NCBI GenBank assembly: GCA_963726975.1
Contig: CAVSEK010000013.1
Span: 558,001-622,000, forward strand
DNA from: CAVSEK01 sp963726975
GTDB lineage: Bacteria > Actinomycetota > Actinomycetes > Mycobacteriales > SCTD01
Length of the DNA stretch: 64,000 nt
Direction of reading: 5' to 3'
Every line of letters starts with the position of its first letter. Position 1 is the first letter of the stretch. The notes below the pieces were generated by a model that ran no database searches, was not told the DNA's origin, and saw only the letters and a list, made by a program, of their open reading frames with translations. The position numbers and the translations under genes were made by a program. Positions 38,085 through 52,441 of the stretch are shown here, piece after piece.

Positions 38085-38989
38085 GAGAGCCGCTCGCCCG
38101 GCTCGGGGCGCAGCCCGCGCAGCCAGTCGGTGGCCGCCATGTCGCCCTTGCCCTCGGGCCGCACCCGCCCGAGCCGGACGGCCGTGGTGGCCGTGCCGAC
38201 GAGGTCGCCCCGCAGCTCGCCGGGCGCGAGCCGCTCCTCGACGGGCGTCACGGTCCCCAGCTTGACCCGGCGGCCCCGCAGGGTGGTCCAGGCCCCGGGA
38301 GCCGGGGTGCAGGCGCGCACGACGCGGTCGACCCGCAGCGCCGGCGCCGTCCAGTCGACGCGGGCGTCGTCGACCGCGATCTTGGGGGCGAGGCTGACCC
38401 CGTGGACCGGCTGCGGCACGGCGACCAGCTCGCCGGCGGCGAGGCCGTCGAGGGTCGCGACGAGCAGGCCGGCACCGGCGGTCGCCAGGCGGTCGAGCAG
38501 GTCGCCGGCGGTGTCGGCCGGGCGCACCTGCTCGGTGAGCACGCCGAGGACCGGCCCGGTGTCCAGGCCCTCCTCGAGGCGGAAGGTCGTCGCCCCGGTG
38601 ACCTCGTCGCCGGCCAGCAGCGCGTGCTGCACGGGGGCGGCGCCGCGCCAGGCCGGCAGCAGGCTGAAGTGCAGGTTGACCCAGCCGTACGCCGGCACGT
38701 CGAGGGCGGGCCGGGGCACGAGCGCGCCGTACGCCACCACGGGGCAGCAGTCGGGCGCCAGCGCGCGCAGCCGCTCGAGCGCCTCGGGGTCGCCCGGGCG
38801 GCGCGGGGTGAGCACCTCGACGCCGGCGGCCTCGGCGACCTCGCGGACCGGGCTGGGCCGCAGGGCCCGCCCGCGGCCGGCCGGGGCGTCCGGGCGCGTG
38901 AGCACGGCGACGACCTCGTGGTCGGACGCCAGCAGGGCCGAGAGGCTCGGGACGGCGGCCGTCGGGGTGCCGGCGAAGACGAGCCTCAC
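38081..38989 (-). CDS. fmt: Methionyl-tRNA formyltransferase
   Basis: Formylates initiator Met-tRNA. The 302 residues start [20 protein letters not shown], with the folate-site block [20 protein letters not shown] (the catalytic Asn-His-Asp set is seen as [12 protein letters not shown]) and a C-terminal OB-like tRNA domain from about 205. It lies 7 bp after def, the usual pairing of formylation and deformylation. Confidence 0.97.
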   Translation of the reverse strand: MRLVFAGTPTAAVPSLSALLASDHEVVAVLTRPDAPAGRGRALRPSPVREVAEAAGVEVLTPRRPGDPEALERLRALAPDCCPVVAYGALVPRPALDVPAYGWVNLHFSLLPAWRGAAPVQHALLAGDEVTGATTFRLEEGLDTGPVLGVLTEQVRPADTAGDLLDRLATAGAGLLVATLDGLAAGELVAVPQPVHGVSLAPKIAVDDARVDWTAPALRVDRVVRACTPAPGAWTTLRGRRVKLGTVTPVEERLAPGELRGDLVGTATTAVRLGRVRPEGKGDMAATDWLRGLRPEPGERLS

Positions 38990-38996
38990 GCGGGCA

Positions 38997-39545
38997 TCAG
39001 GTCGCGCGGCCGAACAGCGGGTGGGGGCTGACCCGGACGACCGGCGCGGCGGCGCCGGACCACTCGGCCTCGCGGATGGCCTGCATCGCCGCGCGCTTGG
39101 TCTCGGCGTCGAGGCGGTCGATGAACAGCACCCCGTCGAGGTGGTCGACCTCGTGCTGCACGCAGCGGGCGAGCAGGTCGCGGCCCTCGACCGTCACCGG
39201 GTCGCCGTAGACGTTCTGCCCGTGCGCGACGACGTGCTGCTTGCGCCGGCAGTCGAAGGTGAGCCCGGGCAGCGACAGGCAGCCCTCCTCGCCGTCCTGG
39301 TCCTCGTCGCTCGGGAAGTGCAGCACCGGGTTGACGAGGTGGCCGAGCTGGTCGTCGACGTCGTAGACGAAGACCCGCAGGCCGACGCCCAGCTGCGGCG
39401 CGGCGAGCCCGACCCCCGGCGCCTCGATCATGGTGTCGGCGAGGTCCTTGACGAGGGTGCGCAGCTCCTTGTCGAAGGTCGTCACGACCTCGGCGGGCGT
39501 GCGCAGGACGGGGTCGCCGAGCAGGCGGATGGGACGGGTGGCCAC
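38997..39545 (-). CDS. def: Peptide deformylase
   Basis: Iron/zinc hydrolase removing the N-formyl group. All three family motifs are seen in 182 residues: [19 protein letters not shown] and [15 protein letters not shown] start. A 31-bp gap separates it from priA. Confidence 0.98.
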   Translation of the reverse strand: MATRPIRLLGDPVLRTPAEVVTTFDKELRTLVKDLADTMIEAPGVGLAAPQLGVGLRVFVYDVDDQLGHLVNPVLHFPSDEDQDGEEGCLSLPGLTFDCRRKQHVVAHGQNVYGDPVTVEGRDLLARCVQHEVDHLDGVLFIDRLDAETKRAAMQAIREAEWSGAAAPVVRVSPHPLFGRAT

Positions 39546-39576
39546 ACCCCGAGTCTAGGCGGGCGACCGGCCGCGC

Positions 39577-41496
39577 TCAGGCGAGCTCGCGGGGGTCGAG
39601 CTCCACCCGGACCGGGGCGGCCTTGCGGGCGCTGCGGACCCCCTGGACGCCGGCGAGCGCGGCCGCGAGCCGCGCGCCCTGCTCGCGGGGGGCGCGCACC
39701 AGCAGCCGCTCCCCCTCCCCGCGCGGCACCGGCCCGAGCAGCTCCAGCGGCTCCCCGGCGAGCGCCTCCCGGACCTCCGCGAGCGCTTCCGGCGTGCCGT
39801 CGACCGCCGCGACGCGGGCGGCGGGCGGGAAGCGCAGGGCGGCGCGCTCGGCGAGCTCGCGCTCGGCGGCGCCTGCCGGGTCCCAGCGCACGAGCGCCTG
39901 GACGGCGGGCAGCCCGCGGTCGGCGACGACGACCACGCGACCGCCGTCGGGGGCCGGTCGGGCCAGCGACGCCGCCGCCGCCCAGCGCCGCAGCGCCTCC
40001 TCGCCGGCCCGCAGGTCGGCCCGGCCGAGCACGGCCCAGCCGTCGAGCAGCAGGACCGCGCCGTAGCCGCCCTCGGCCACCGGCTCGGCCCCCGGGGTCG
40101 CGACGACCAGCGAGGCCTCGCCCGGCACGCGCGCCAGCACCTCGTCGCGCCCCGAGGTGCGCACCGGCACGCCGGGGAACGCGCGGCCCAGCTCCTCGGC
40201 GGTGCGGCGGGCACCGACGACCACCGCGCGCAGGGCGGTGCCGGCGCACTGCGGGCACCGCCAGCCGCCGGCGAGGGCGCCGCACCAGCGGCAGCCCGGC
40301 ACCCCCGAGCCGCCCGGGCTCGCCAGCGGCCCGCCGCAGACGGCGCAGCGCGCCGGGGTGCGGTCGCGCGCGCAGGCCAGGCTCGGCGCCCACCCCCGGC
40401 GCGGCACCTGCACCAGCACCGGCGCCCCGGCCCCGAGCGCCGCGCGCGCGGCGGCGAAGGCGAGCCCGGGCACCCGGGCCGCGCGGGCCTGCGGGTCGCG
40501 GGCGAGGTCGTCGTCGGAGGTCCCGTCGACCCGGGGCGCGACCTGCCGCACGACCGCCCGGTCGGCGGCGACCGCACGGGCCCAGCCGGTCTCGACGAGC
40601 AGCTGGGCCTCCGCGGTGCGCACCAGCCCCCCGACGAGCGCGGCCGCGCCCGACAGGTGCGCGCGCTGCACGAGCACGTCGCGCACGGTCGGGTAGGGCG
40701 CGCGCGGCTCGTCGTGCAGGTCGTCGCCGTCGTCCCACACCACCACCAGGCCCAGGTCGCGCACCGGGGCCAGGGCCGCCGCCCGGGTGCCGAGCACGAC
40801 CTGCACCTCGCCGCGCAGGGCGCGCAGGAAGGCCCGGTAGCGGCGGGCCGGCCCGAGGTCGGCCCGCAGCACGGCGGTGTCGAGGTCGCCGAGCGCCGCC
40901 TGCACGCGGTCGAGGTCGCGGGCGTCGGGGACGACGACGAGCGCGCCGCGGCCGCTGCTGGCGCAGGCGCGCACCGCCGCGGCGAGCTCCGCGGGCCAGG
41001 AGGGCCCGGGCAGGGCGCTCCACACGGCCCGCGGCGAGCGCCCGGCCGCCAGGGCCGCGAGGAAGGCCGGCCCGGCCGGGTAGCGCGTCCAGCTGCCGGG
41101 CGCCGGCGCCGGCGGCAGCGGTCGCGGGCCGTGCGGCCGGGCCTCGGCCTCGACCCGGGCGTGCCGCGGCGGGAGCGCGAGCCGCACGACGTCCCAGAGC
41201 GTGCCGGCGGCGCGGTCGGCGACCGCCCGGCACAGCGCGGCGACCTCGGGGGTGAGCACCGGCTCGGGGCTGACCAGGGTCTGCAGCGGCGTGAGCGCGC
41301 CGGCGTGGTCGCTGGCGGCGAGCCGCTCGAGCACCACGCCGTCGGCGAGCCGGCCGGCGAAGCGGACCCGCACCCGGCAGCCCGGGACCGCGCCCGCCGT
41401 CGCCGCCGTCACGGAGTAGTCGAAGGGCCGGTCCAGGTGCGGCACCCCGGTGTCGACGGCGACCCGGGCCACCGGCAGCTCGGGCCCGTCGCTCAC
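39577..41496 (-). CDS. priA: Primosomal protein N' (PriA) lacking helicase motifs
   Basis: Replication restart protein, 639 residues against about 730 in E. coli. The N-terminal DNA-binding domain (VARVAVDTGVPHLDRPFDY, GCRVRVRFAGRLADGVVL) and the cysteine-rich zinc segment (CAVCGG, CRWCG, CPQCAG at about 440-480) are present. The Walker A loop is replaced by ASSGRGALVVVPD and the DEAH box by VVWDDGDD, so ATPase activity is not expected; this is the usual actinobacterial form. GTG 41496 gives a normal N-terminus. Confidence 0.92.
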   Translation of the reverse strand: MSDGPELPVARVAVDTGVPHLDRPFDYSVTAATAGAVPGCRVRVRFAGRLADGVVLERLAASDHAGALTPLQTLVSPEPVLTPEVAALCRAVADRAAGTLWDVVRLALPPRHARVEAEARPHGPRPLPPAPAPGSWTRYPAGPAFLAALAAGRSPRAVWSALPGPSWPAELAAAVRACASSGRGALVVVPDARDLDRVQAALGDLDTAVLRADLGPARRYRAFLRALRGEVQVVLGTRAAALAPVRDLGLVVVWDDGDDLHDEPRAPYPTVRDVLVQRAHLSGAAALVGGLVRTAEAQLLVETGWARAVAADRAVVRQVAPRVDGTSDDDLARDPQARAARVPGLAFAAARAALGAGAPVLVQVPRRGWAPSLACARDRTPARCAVCGGPLASPGGSGVPGCRWCGALAGGWRCPQCAGTALRAVVVGARRTAEELGRAFPGVPVRTSGRDEVLARVPGEASLVVATPGAEPVAEGGYGAVLLLDGWAVLGRADLRAGEEALRRWAAAASLARPAPDGGRVVVVADRGLPAVQALVRWDPAGAAERELAERAALRFPPAARVAAVDGTPEALAEVREALAGEPLELLGPVPRGEGERLLVRAPREQGARLAAALAGVQGVRSARKAAPVRVELDPRELA

Positions 41497-41587
41497 CCGC
41501 GAGAGGCTAGGCGCGCGGGCCGACAGGTCCGGGCGCGCGCCGGCCCCGCGCGCCGGAGCGGGCGGGGCCGGGGCGGACCGGGCCGGT

Positions 41588-42781
41588 TCAGGCGCCGGCG
41601 GCCTTGCGCAGCAGCTCCGCGCGGTCGGTCGACTCCCAGGTGAAGCCGTCGCCCTCGCGCCCGAAGTGGCCGTAGGCGGAGGTCGCGCTGTAGACCGGAC
41701 GGAGCAGGTCGAGGTCGCGGATGATCGCGGCCGGGCGCAGGTCGAAGACCTCGGTGATGGCGTCCTGCAGCACGCCGTCGTCGACCGTGCCGGTGCCGAA
41801 CGTGTCGACGAACAGCCCGACCGGCTCGGCCTTGCCGATGGCGTAGGCGACCTGCACCTCGCAGCGGCTGGCGAGGCCTGCGGCGACGACGTTCTTGGCG
41901 ACCCAGCGCATCGCGTACGCGGCGGAGCGGTCGACCTTGGACGGGTCCTTGCCGGAGAAGGCGCCACCGCCGTGCCGGGCGTAGCCGCCGTACGTGTCGA
42001 CGATGATCTTGCGGCCGGTGAGCCCGGCGTCGCCCATGGGGCCGCCGATGACGAACTTGCCGGTCGGGTTGACGAGCAGGCGGTAGCCCTCGGTCTCGAG
42101 CCCGAGGCCCTCGATCTCGGGGGCGACGACGTGCTCGGCGATGTCGGGGGTCAGCAGCGAGTCGAGGTCGATGTCCTCGGCGTGCTGGGTGCACACCACG
42201 ACCGTGTCCAGCCGGGCCGGCCGGCCGTCGACGTACTCGATCGTCACCTGGGTCTTGCCGTCGGGGCGCAGGTAGGGGACGACGCCGTCCTTGCGCACCT
42301 GGGTGAGACGACGGGCCAGCCGGTGCGCGAGAGCGATCGGCAGCGGCATGAGCTCGGGGGTCTCGTCGCAGGCGAAGCCGAACATCAGCCCCTGGTCGCC
42401 CGCGCCCTGGCGGTCGAGCTCGTCCTGATCGCCCTCGACGCGGGCCTCGTAGGCGGTGTCGACGCCCTGCGCGATGTCGCTGCTCTGCGAGCCGATGGAC
42501 ACCGAGACGCCGCACGAGGCACCGTCGAAGCCCTTCTTGCTGCTGTCGTAGCCGATCGCCAGGATCGTGTCGCGCACGATGGTCGGGATGTCGGCGTACG
42601 CGTCGGTGGTGACCTCGCCGGCGATGTGCACCTGGCCGGTGGTGATCATCGTCTCGACGGCGACCCGGCTGCGCGGGTCCTGCGTCAGCAGCGCGTCGAG
42701 GACCGCGTCGCTGATCGCATCGGCGATCTTGTCGGGGTGACCTTCGGTCACCGACTCGGACGTGAACAGACGACGGGACAC
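41588..42781 (-). CDS. metK: S-adenosylmethionine synthase
   Basis: Makes SAM from methionine and ATP. The 397 residues contain [20 protein letters not shown], the ATP-binding hexapeptide region [16 protein letters not shown], and [22 protein letters not shown] 42781. The 76-bp upstream gap holds no recognisable SAM riboswitch. Confidence 0.98.
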   Translation of the reverse strand: MSRRLFTSESVTEGHPDKIADAISDAVLDALLTQDPRSRVAVETMITTGQVHIAGEVTTDAYADIPTIVRDTILAIGYDSSKKGFDGASCGVSVSIGSQSSDIAQGVDTAYEARVEGDQDELDRQGAGDQGLMFGFACDETPELMPLPIALAHRLARRLTQVRKDGVVPYLRPDGKTQVTIEYVDGRPARLDTVVVCTQHAEDIDLDSLLTPDIAEHVVAPEIEGLGLETEGYRLLVNPTGKFVIGGPMGDAGLTGRKIIVDTYGGYARHGGGAFSGKDPSKVDRSAAYAMRWVAKNVVAAGLASRCEVQVAYAIGKAEPVGLFVDTFGTGTVDDGVLQDAITEVFDLRPAAIIRDLDLLRPVYSATSAYGHFGREGDGFTWESTDRAELLRKAAGA

Positions 42782-42857
42782 GGGGCTCCTCCGGATCTCG
42801 GGCTCGCGCGGGCGCGCGCAGTGCCATCGCCGACCAGCCTACCGACGCCCCCCGGCC

Positions 42858-44072
42858 TCAGCGGGGCAGCCGCGCGGCGACGAGGTCCCACACCACGTCG
42901 GCGAGGGCGTCCTTGCTGCCCAGCGGCACCTCGGTCACCGAGCCGTCGGCGCCCAGCACCGTGGCGGCGTTGGACTCGCCCTCGAAGCCCGTCGGGTGAC
43001 CGGCCTCCCCCACCTCGTTGACGACGAGCAGGTCGCAGCCCTTGCGGGCGAGCTTGGCCCGCCCGTGCTCGAGCACGCTGCCGTCGGCGTCGCCGGTCTC
43101 GGCGGCGAAGCCGACGAGCACCTGCCCCGGGCGCCGGTCGCGGACCAGCCCGGCGAGGACGTCGGGGTTCTGCACGAGCTCGACCTGCAGCTGGTCGGTC
43201 TTCTTGCGCTTCGTGGACAGCCGCTGGGCGGGCCGGTAGTCGGCGACCGCCGCTGCCATGACGACGGCGTCGGCGGCGGACGCGGCCGCCCGCGTCGCCG
43301 CCTCGAGCTCCTGCGCGCTGCCCACCCGCACGACCTCGGCCCCCGCGACGTCGGGCAGCGCCGCGGCCGTGACGAGGACGACCTCGGCGCCCCGGGCGAC
43401 CGCGGCGCGGGCCAGCGCGTGGCCCTGCTTGCCGCTGGAGCGGTTGCCGAGGAACCGGACGGGGTCGAGGTGCTCGCGCGTGCCGCCGGCGGTGACCACG
43501 ACGGCGCGCCCCGCCAGGTCGGCCGGCAGGCCGCCGCGGGCGAGCACGCGCCGGCACAGCGCGGCGATCTCCTCGGGCTCGGGCAGCCGCCCCTTGCCCG
43601 TGTCGGGCCCGGTCAGCCGCCCCACCGCCGGCTCGACGACGAGCACGCCGCGGGCCCGCAGCAGCGCGACGTTGGCGACCGTCGCGGGGTGCTCCCACAT
43701 CTCGGTGTGCATGGCCGGCGCCAGCACGACCGGGCAGCGCGCCGTGAGCAGGGTGTTGGTGAGCAGGTCGTCGGCCAGCCCGTGGGCGGCCTTGGCCAGC
43801 AGGTCGGCGGTCGCCGGGGCGACGACGACGAGGTCGGCGCCGCGCCCGATCGCGACGTGCGGCACCTCGTGGACGTCGTCCCAGGTGCTGGCCGTCACCG
43901 GGTGCCCGGACAGCGCCGCCCAGGTGGGCGCGCCGACGAACTCCAGCGCACTGCGGGTGGGCACGACGCGCACGTCGTGCCCGGTCTCGGCGAGCCGCCG
44001 GAGCAGCTCGCAGGCCTTGTACGCGGCGATGCCGCCCGCGACGCCCAGGACGACGCGGGGACGGTCCCCCAC
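42858..44072 (-). CDS. coaBC: Bifunctional phosphopantothenoylcysteine decarboxylase/synthetase
   Basis: Two steps of coenzyme A synthesis. The N-terminal CoaC flavin domain shows VVLGVAGGIAAYKACELLRR, the active-site histidine in EVPHVAIGR and APAMHTEMW; the C-terminal CoaB half (from about 190) shows TAGGTREHLDPVRFLGN and the KKTDQLQVELVQNPDVL block. 404 residues from GTG 44072; second after rpoZ in the operon. Confidence 0.96.
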   Translation of the reverse strand: MGDRPRVVLGVAGGIAAYKACELLRRLAETGHDVRVVPTRSALEFVGAPTWAALSGHPVTASTWDDVHEVPHVAIGRGADLVVVAPATADLLAKAAHGLADDLLTNTLLTARCPVVLAPAMHTEMWEHPATVANVALLRARGVLVVEPAVGRLTGPDTGKGRLPEPEEIAALCRRVLARGGLPADLAGRAVVVTAGGTREHLDPVRFLGNRSSGKQGHALARAAVARGAEVVLVTAAALPDVAGAEVVRVGSAQELEAATRAAASAADAVVMAAAVADYRPAQRLSTKRKKTDQLQVELVQNPDVLAGLVRDRRPGQVLVGFAAETGDADGSVLEHGRAKLARKGCDLLVVNEVGEAGHPTGFEGESNAATVLGADGSVTEVPLGSKDALADVVWDLVAARLPR

Positions 44073-44079
44073 GGGAGGT

Positions 44080-44352
44080 CTAGACGGCCGGGTCGGCGAC
44101 CTGCTCGTGCGTGAGCAGACCACCGTTGATCTCGCGCAGCGCGATCGACAGCGGCTTCTCCTGCACGCCGGTCTCGACGAGCGGGCCGACGTACTCCAGC
44201 AGGCCCTCGCCGAGCTGGGAGTAGTAGGCGTTGATCTGCCGGGCCCGCTTGGCGGCGTAGATGACCAGGCTGTACTTGGAGTCGGTCGCCGCGAGCAGCT
44301 CGTCGATCGGGGGGTTGGTGATGCCGATCGGGTTGGCGACGGTGCCGGCCAC
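44080..44352 (-). CDS. rpoZ: RNA polymerase omega subunit
   Basis: Ninety residues: [20 protein letters not shown] and [14 protein letters not shown] are the conserved omega core that latches the beta' C-terminus; [14 protein letters not shown] ends the fold. Between gmk and coaBC as usual in actinobacteria. Confidence 0.97.
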   Translation of the reverse strand: MAGTVANPIGITNPPIDELLAATDSKYSLVIYAAKRARQINAYYSQLGEGLLEYVGPLVETGVQEKPLSIALREINGGLLTHEQVADPAV

Positions 44353-44395
44353 GCGGACTCCTCGAGGGCTGGGCGTACGGCGCCGCGCGCAGGGT

Positions 44396-44953
44396 TCAGC
44401 GCGGCGGGATCCCCATCGACGCTACCAGCCGGTCGGCCGCCCGCTCGACGTCGTCGTTGACGACGACCTCGTCGAACTCGGCCTCGGCGGCCAGCTCCTC
44501 GCGGGCCCGCTCCAGCCGCCGCGCGACCCGGACGGCGTCCTCGGTGCCGCGGCCGGTGAGGCGCCGCACGAGCTCGTCCCACGAGGGCGGGGCGAGGAAG
44601 ACCAGGTGCGCGTCGGGCATCGCCGCCCGCACCTGGCGGGCGCCCTGCAGCTCGATCTCCAGCAGCGCCGGCGCGCCCGTCGCCAGCTGCTCCTCGACCG
44701 GCCCCCGCGGGGTGCCGTAGCTGTGCCCGGCGTACGTCGCGTGCTCGAGCAGCTCGCCCGCGGCGGCCAGCGCGTCGAAGGCGGCCTGGTCGACGAAGCG
44801 GTAGTGCACCCCGTCGACCTCGCCCGGCCGGCGGGCGCGCGTGGTGAGGCTGACCGAGAGGAAGACGTCGGGGTGCCGGCGGCGGACGGCGGCGACGACC
44901 GTGCCCTTGCCGACCCCCGAGGGGCCGGACAGCACCGTGAGCCGGGAGGTCAC
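44396..44953 (-). CDS. gmk: Guanylate kinase
   Basis: Phosphorylates GMP to GDP. P-loop [11 protein letters not shown] at residues 9-19, [19 protein letters not shown] binding GMP, and [12 protein letters not shown]. 185 residues from GTG 44953, which overlaps the mihF stop as GTGA. Confidence 0.97.
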   Translation of the reverse strand: MTSRLTVLSGPSGVGKGTVVAAVRRRHPDVFLSVSLTTRARRPGEVDGVHYRFVDQAAFDALAAAGELLEHATYAGHSYGTPRGPVEEQLATGAPALLEIELQGARQVRAAMPDAHLVFLAPPSWDELVRRLTGRGTEDAVRVARRLERAREELAAEAEFDEVVVNDDVERAADRLVASMGIPPR

Positions 44954-45297
44954 ACCTCCCGCTGCTTGGCCCGCAGCCGCGCCCGCGCCTCGAACTCGCG
45001 CTCCAGCGCCTCGCGCTGCTTGACCCCGAGGCCGCGCACCCGGCGGGACGGCGAGATCTCGAGCTTCTCCATGAGCCGGGCGGCCTTGATCTTGCCGACG
45101 CCGGGCATCGCCTCGAGCACGGCGAGGACCTTCATCTTGCCGATCGCCTCGTCGCTCGCGCCGCTGTCGAGGACCTCGCCCAGGCTGGCCCCCGAGCTCT
45201 TGAGCCGGACCTTGAGGTCGGCGCGGGCCCGGCGGGCCGCCGCGGCCTTCTCCAGCGCGGCGGCGCGCTGCTCGGGGGTCAGGGGCGGCAGGGCCAC
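44950..45297 (-). CDS. mihF: Integration host factor, actinobacterial type (mIHF)
   Basis: Nucleoid-associated protein. The 115 residues begin with a helical basic arm ([20 protein letters not shown]) and the H2TH-like DNA-binding segment [20 protein letters not shown], followed by [17 protein letters not shown]. It is always found before gmk in actinobacteria. A possible promoter lies in the 80-bp gap to pyrF. Confidence 0.96.
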   Translation of the reverse strand: MALPPLTPEQRAAALEKAAAARRARADLKVRLKSSGASLGEVLDSGASDEAIGKMKVLAVLEAMPGVGKIKAARLMEKLEISPSRRVRGLGVKQREALEREFEARARLRAKQREV

Positions 45298-45403
45298 GCG
45301 CGGTCACCTCGGCGGTTGGTCGGTCCTCGTCCCGGGGACCGGGCGAGCGCGTCGCGCCGAACGTAGCGGGCGCCGGGTCACCGGGGCAACGCGCCCCCGC
45401 CGC

Positions 45404-46111
45404 TCACCGCCGCAGGGCGGCGGCGAGGCTCGGCCGCGGCGCGACCCGGGTCGGCGGCGCCGGTGACCGGGCGGCCGACGACCAGCAGGTCGGCCCCGTC
45501 GGCGAGCGCCTGCTGCGGGGTGGCGACGCGGGCCTGGTCGCCGACGGCCGAGCCGGCCGGCCGGACGCCGGGGGTGATGAGCAGGGTGCCGGGGCCGACC
45601 TCGGACCGTACGGCGGCCACCTCGCGCGGCGAGCAGACGAGCGCCCCGGCTCCGGCACCCACCGCCAGCACCGCCAGCCGCCGCACCGCGTCCGACGAGG
45701 GCCCCGCCAGGCCCACCGCGTCGAGGTCGGCGTCGGTGAGCGAGGTGAGCACCGTGATGGCGGTGACGGTCACGTCCGGAGCGGCCTCGACGGCGGCCCG
45801 GACCATGGCCGCACCGCCCGCGGCGTGCACGGTGAGGAAGCGGGGCCGCAGGGGCGCGACCGCGCGGGCCGCGCCGGCGACGGTGTTGGGGATGTCGTGC
45901 AGCTTGAGGTCGAGGAAGACGTCGCGGCCCGCGCGGACCTGCTCGACGATCCCGGGACCGGCGGCGCAGAACAGCTCCAGGCCGACCTTGAGCACGGGCA
46001 CGTGCGGCGCGACGGCCGACGCCCAGCGGGCGGCCGTGGCCGCGTCCGGCGCGTCGAGCGCGACGACGAGCGGCGCGCCGGGCAGGACCCCGGCGGCGGT
46101 CCCGCGCTCAT
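45404..46111 (-). CDS. pyrF: Orotidine 5'-phosphate decarboxylase (frameshifts at both ends)
   Basis: Last step to UMP. The core is intact: [31 protein letters not shown], the catalytic block [15 protein letters not shown], and TPGVRPAG near the end. The long-type actinobacterial spacing of [12 protein letters not shown] is seen. The natural start is ATG 46111, overlapping the pyrD stop as ATGA; reading [14 protein letters not shown] needs one base correction near 46090. Near 45440 a second shift would bring the C-terminus to an end at 45404 (PSLAAALRR) instead of a long abnormal tail to 45378. Confidence 0.9.
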
Positions 46112-47145
46112 GCCCGGTCGCCGACGGGGTCGGGGCCCTCGGGCAGCGCCCCGACGAGGTCGGGCCCGGCATCGGCGGAGCCGTCGGCCCCGGCGGCGAC
46201 GGCGGCCGCGACGTCGGGCGGCCGGTGGGCCAGGCCGACGGCGTCGGCGGCCCGCTCGAAGCCGCGCTCCGCGAGCGCCTGCTCGAGCTCGGCGAGCACC
46301 CGCACCGGCGCCGACGGGTCGCCGAAGACCGTGGTGCCCACGCTCACCGCGGTCGCCCCGGCGAGCAGGAACTCCAGCGCGTCGAGGCCGGTGCGGATGC
46401 CGCCGCAGCCGAGCAGCGGGACGTCCGGCAGCGCCTTGTGCACCTGCCAGACGCAGCGCAGCGCCACCGGCCGGATCGCCGGGCCCGACAGCCCGCCGGT
46501 GACGCCGCCGAGGACCGGACGCATCGTCGTGGTGTCGATCGCCAGCCCCAGCAGCGTGTTGATGACGGTGAGGCCGTCCGCGCCGGCGTCGACGCAGGCC
46601 CGGGCGACCTCGGTGATGTCGGTGACGTCCGGCGAGAGCTTGGCGAGCACCGGGACCCCGGGGGCGGTCTGCCGGCGCACCACCGCGACCACCTCGGCGG
46701 CGGCCCGCGGGTCGCAGGCGAAGACCTGCCCGCGGTCCTCGACGTTCGGGCAGCTGATGTTGACCTCGAGGGCGGTGAGGCCGGGTGCGCCGCGCAGCCG
46801 GGCGGCCAGCCGGCCGTACTCCTCGACGCTGCCGCCGGCGATCGACACGACGGCGCGGGCACCGCGGTCGGCGAGCCAGGCGAGGTCCTTGTCGACGAAG
46901 GCGTCGATCCCGGGCCCCTGCAGCCCGATCGAGTTGAGCATCCCGCTGGGGGTCTCGGCCATCCGGGGCGTCGCCCGGCCCGAGCGCGGCTGCAGCATGA
47001 CCGACTTGGTGACGACGCCGCCCAGGCGCGTGACGTCGAAGAACTGGTCCAGCTCGGCGCCGGCGGCCGCGCAGCCGCTGGCGGTGAAGACCGGGTTGGG
47101 GAACACGGCCCCGGCCAGCCTCGTGGTCAGGTCGACCGTGCCCAC
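46108..47145 (-). CDS. pyrD: Dihydroorotate dehydrogenase, class 1B catalytic subunit
   Basis: Oxidises dihydroorotate to orotate with FMN. The 345 residues contain [27 protein letters not shown], the [15 protein letters not shown] block with the class 1 catalytic cysteine, [10 protein letters not shown] and VINTLLG. Pairing with pyrK next door shows the NAD-linked 1B type. A roughly 40-residue Ala/Asp/Pro-rich tail is added. GTG 47145, one base after the pyrK stop. Confidence 0.96.
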   Translation of the reverse strand: MGTVDLTTRLAGAVFPNPVFTASGCAAAGAELDQFFDVTRLGGVVTKSVMLQPRSGRATPRMAETPSGMLNSIGLQGPGIDAFVDKDLAWLADRGARAVVSIAGGSVEEYGRLAARLRGAPGLTALEVNISCPNVEDRGQVFACDPRAAAEVVAVVRRQTAPGVPVLAKLSPDVTDITEVARACVDAGADGLTVINTLLGLAIDTTTMRPVLGGVTGGLSGPAIRPVALRCVWQVHKALPDVPLLGCGGIRTGLDALEFLLAGATAVSVGTTVFGDPSAPVRVLAELEQALAERGFERAADAVGLAHRPPDVAAAVAAGADGSADAGPDLVGALPEGPDPVGDRA

Positions 47146-47146
47146 G

Positions 47147-47994
47147 TCAGTGCCCTCCCGTCGGTGCGCCGACCGCGTCGGCCGGCACGCTGCCCACGTC
47201 GTCCCAGCGCACCCGGTCGCCGAGGAAGACCGGTCCCTCCACGCAGGAGCGGACCATCCGGGTGAGCCCGTCGTCGCCGACCACGGGCAGCACGCAGGTC
47301 ATGCAGACCCCGATGCCGCACGCCATCGACTCCTCGACGGCGACCTGCGCCTGCAGCCCCGCGGCCGCGGCCTGGTCGGTGACGGCGCGCAGCATGCCCA
47401 TCGGCCCGCAGGCGTAGACGAGGTCGCTGCCGGTGCGCTCCAGCACCCGGGGCAGCACGTCCGAGACGCGCCCGCGCTCCCCCGCCGAGCCGTCGTCCGT
47501 GGTCACGACCAGGGACCGGGAGCGGCGCTTGGCCTCCAGCGTGCCGAAGAGCCGCTCGGCGCTCGCCGCGCCGAGCACCATGTCGACCTTGCACCCGCGC
47601 TCGTGGAGCGCGTCGGCCAGCGGCAGCAGCGGCGCGCTGCCGTAGCCGCCGCCGACGAGCGTCGCCGTGACCGGCTCCTTGGGCAGCCGGAACGGCCGGC
47701 CGAGCGGCCCGACGACGTCGACCTTGTCCTGCGGCCGGCGCGCGGCGAGCCAGGCCGTGCCGCGGCCGTGCACCGCGAAGACGATCTCGACGGTGCCGCC
47801 GTAGACGCCGCGGTCCTGCACCTCGTAGATCGCGAACGCCCGGCGCAGCAGCATGCTGGAGGCCGGCCCGCCGACCTGCACGGCGAGGAAGTGCCCCGGG
47901 CGGGTCTGCGCGGGGATGCCCGGGGCGAGCAGCGTCATCGAGGTGTAGGCCCCCGCCTTCTTCACCGAGAGCACCTCGGCGAGCACCTGCACGC

Positions 47995-47998
<4 letters not shown>
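47147..47998 (-). CDS. pyrK: Dihydroorotate dehydrogenase electron transfer subunit
   Basis: FAD and 2Fe-2S subunit passing electrons from PyrD to NAD. FAD-binding [16 protein letters not shown]-binding [15 protein letters not shown] and the cysteine cluster [15 protein letters not shown] with a fourth cysteine in [12 protein letters not shown] are present. 283 residues; GTG overlaps the carB stop as GTGA. Confidence 0.96.
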
Positions 47999-51310
<3,312 letters not shown>

Positions 51311-51330
<20 letters not shown>

Positions 51331-52441
51331 CTCCCATGAGGTCGGCGAACTGCGTGAACAGCCCGGTGGCGTCGTGCGGCCCGGCGGCCGCCTCGGGGTG
51401 GTACTGCACGGAGAAGGCCCGCGCGTCCAGGCAGCGCAGCCCCTCCACCACGTCGTCGTTGAGGTTGACGTGGCTGACGGCGACGCGGCCGTACGGCGTG
51501 TCGACGGGCGTGCCGTCGGTCGGCGCGTCGACGGCGAAGCCGTGGTTGTGGCTGGTGACGTGCACCGTGCCGCTGCTGAGCTCCTGCACCGGCTGGTTCA
51601 CCCCGCGGTGCCCGTAGCGCAGCTTGTACGTGCCCAGGCCGAGCGCGCGGCCCAGCACCTGGTTGCCGAAGCAGATGCCGAACAGCGGCACGTCGGCGGC
51701 GAGCACCGCCTGCGCGGCGGCCACCGGCCCGTCGGTCGTGGCCGGGTCTCCGGGGCCGTTGGAGAGGAAGACGCCGTCGGGCTCGAGGGCCAGCAGCTCC
51801 TCACCCGTGGTCGTCGCGGGCAGCACGTGCACCTCGCAGCCCAGCCCGGCCAGGTAGCGCGGGGTCGCGGCCTTGATGCCGAGGTCGAGGGCCGCGACCC
51901 GGAAGCGCCGCTCGCCGCCGAGCGGGTGCACGACGTACGGCTCGCGCGTGCTCACCTCGTGGGCCAGGTCGGCGCCGACCATCTCGGGGCTGCTGCGCAC
52001 CCGCTCGAGCAGCACCTCGACGTCGTCGAGCGCGTCGCCGGAGAACAGCCCGACGCGCATGGCGCCGCGCTCGCGCAGGTGCCGGGTCAGGGCGCGCGTG
52101 TCGACCGCGGACACGCCGACGACGCCCTGCGCGCGCAGCTCGTCCTCCAGGCCCCGGCGGCTGCGCCAGCTGGACCGCACCCGCGAGGGGTCGCGCACGA
52201 CGAAGCCCGACACCCAGATGCGCGTCGACTCGCCGTCCTCGTCGTTGACGCCGGTGTTGCCGATCTGCGGCGCCGTCATGACGACCACCTGCCGGTGGTA
52301 GCTCGGGTCGGTGAGGGTCTCCTGGTAACCGGTCATGCCGGTGTTGAAGACGGCCTCGCCGAAGGCCTGGCCGAGGGCGCCGTACGCCTCCCCGCGGAAG
52401 GTGCGGCCGTCCTCCAGGACGAGCAGGGCGGGTGCGCTCAC
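51311..52441 (-). CDS. carA: Carbamoyl-phosphate synthase small subunit (glutaminase)
   Basis: Supplies ammonia from glutamine to CarB. Class I amidotransferase triad is visible: the nucleophile in [12 protein letters not shown], and the histidine-glutamate pair in [15 protein letters not shown]. The N-terminal CPSase domain begins [16 protein letters not shown]. 376 residues; GTG overlaps the previous gene's stop as GTGA. Confidence 0.97.

Noticed and set aside
36387..41255. 1622-codon plus-strand open frame
   Set aside because: Antisense to rpe, rsmB, fmt, def and priA, which all have clear family motifs; composition is that of a frame shadow.
42782..42857. SAM riboswitch before metK
   Set aside because: The 76-bp gap is too short and shows none of the conserved aptamer blocks.
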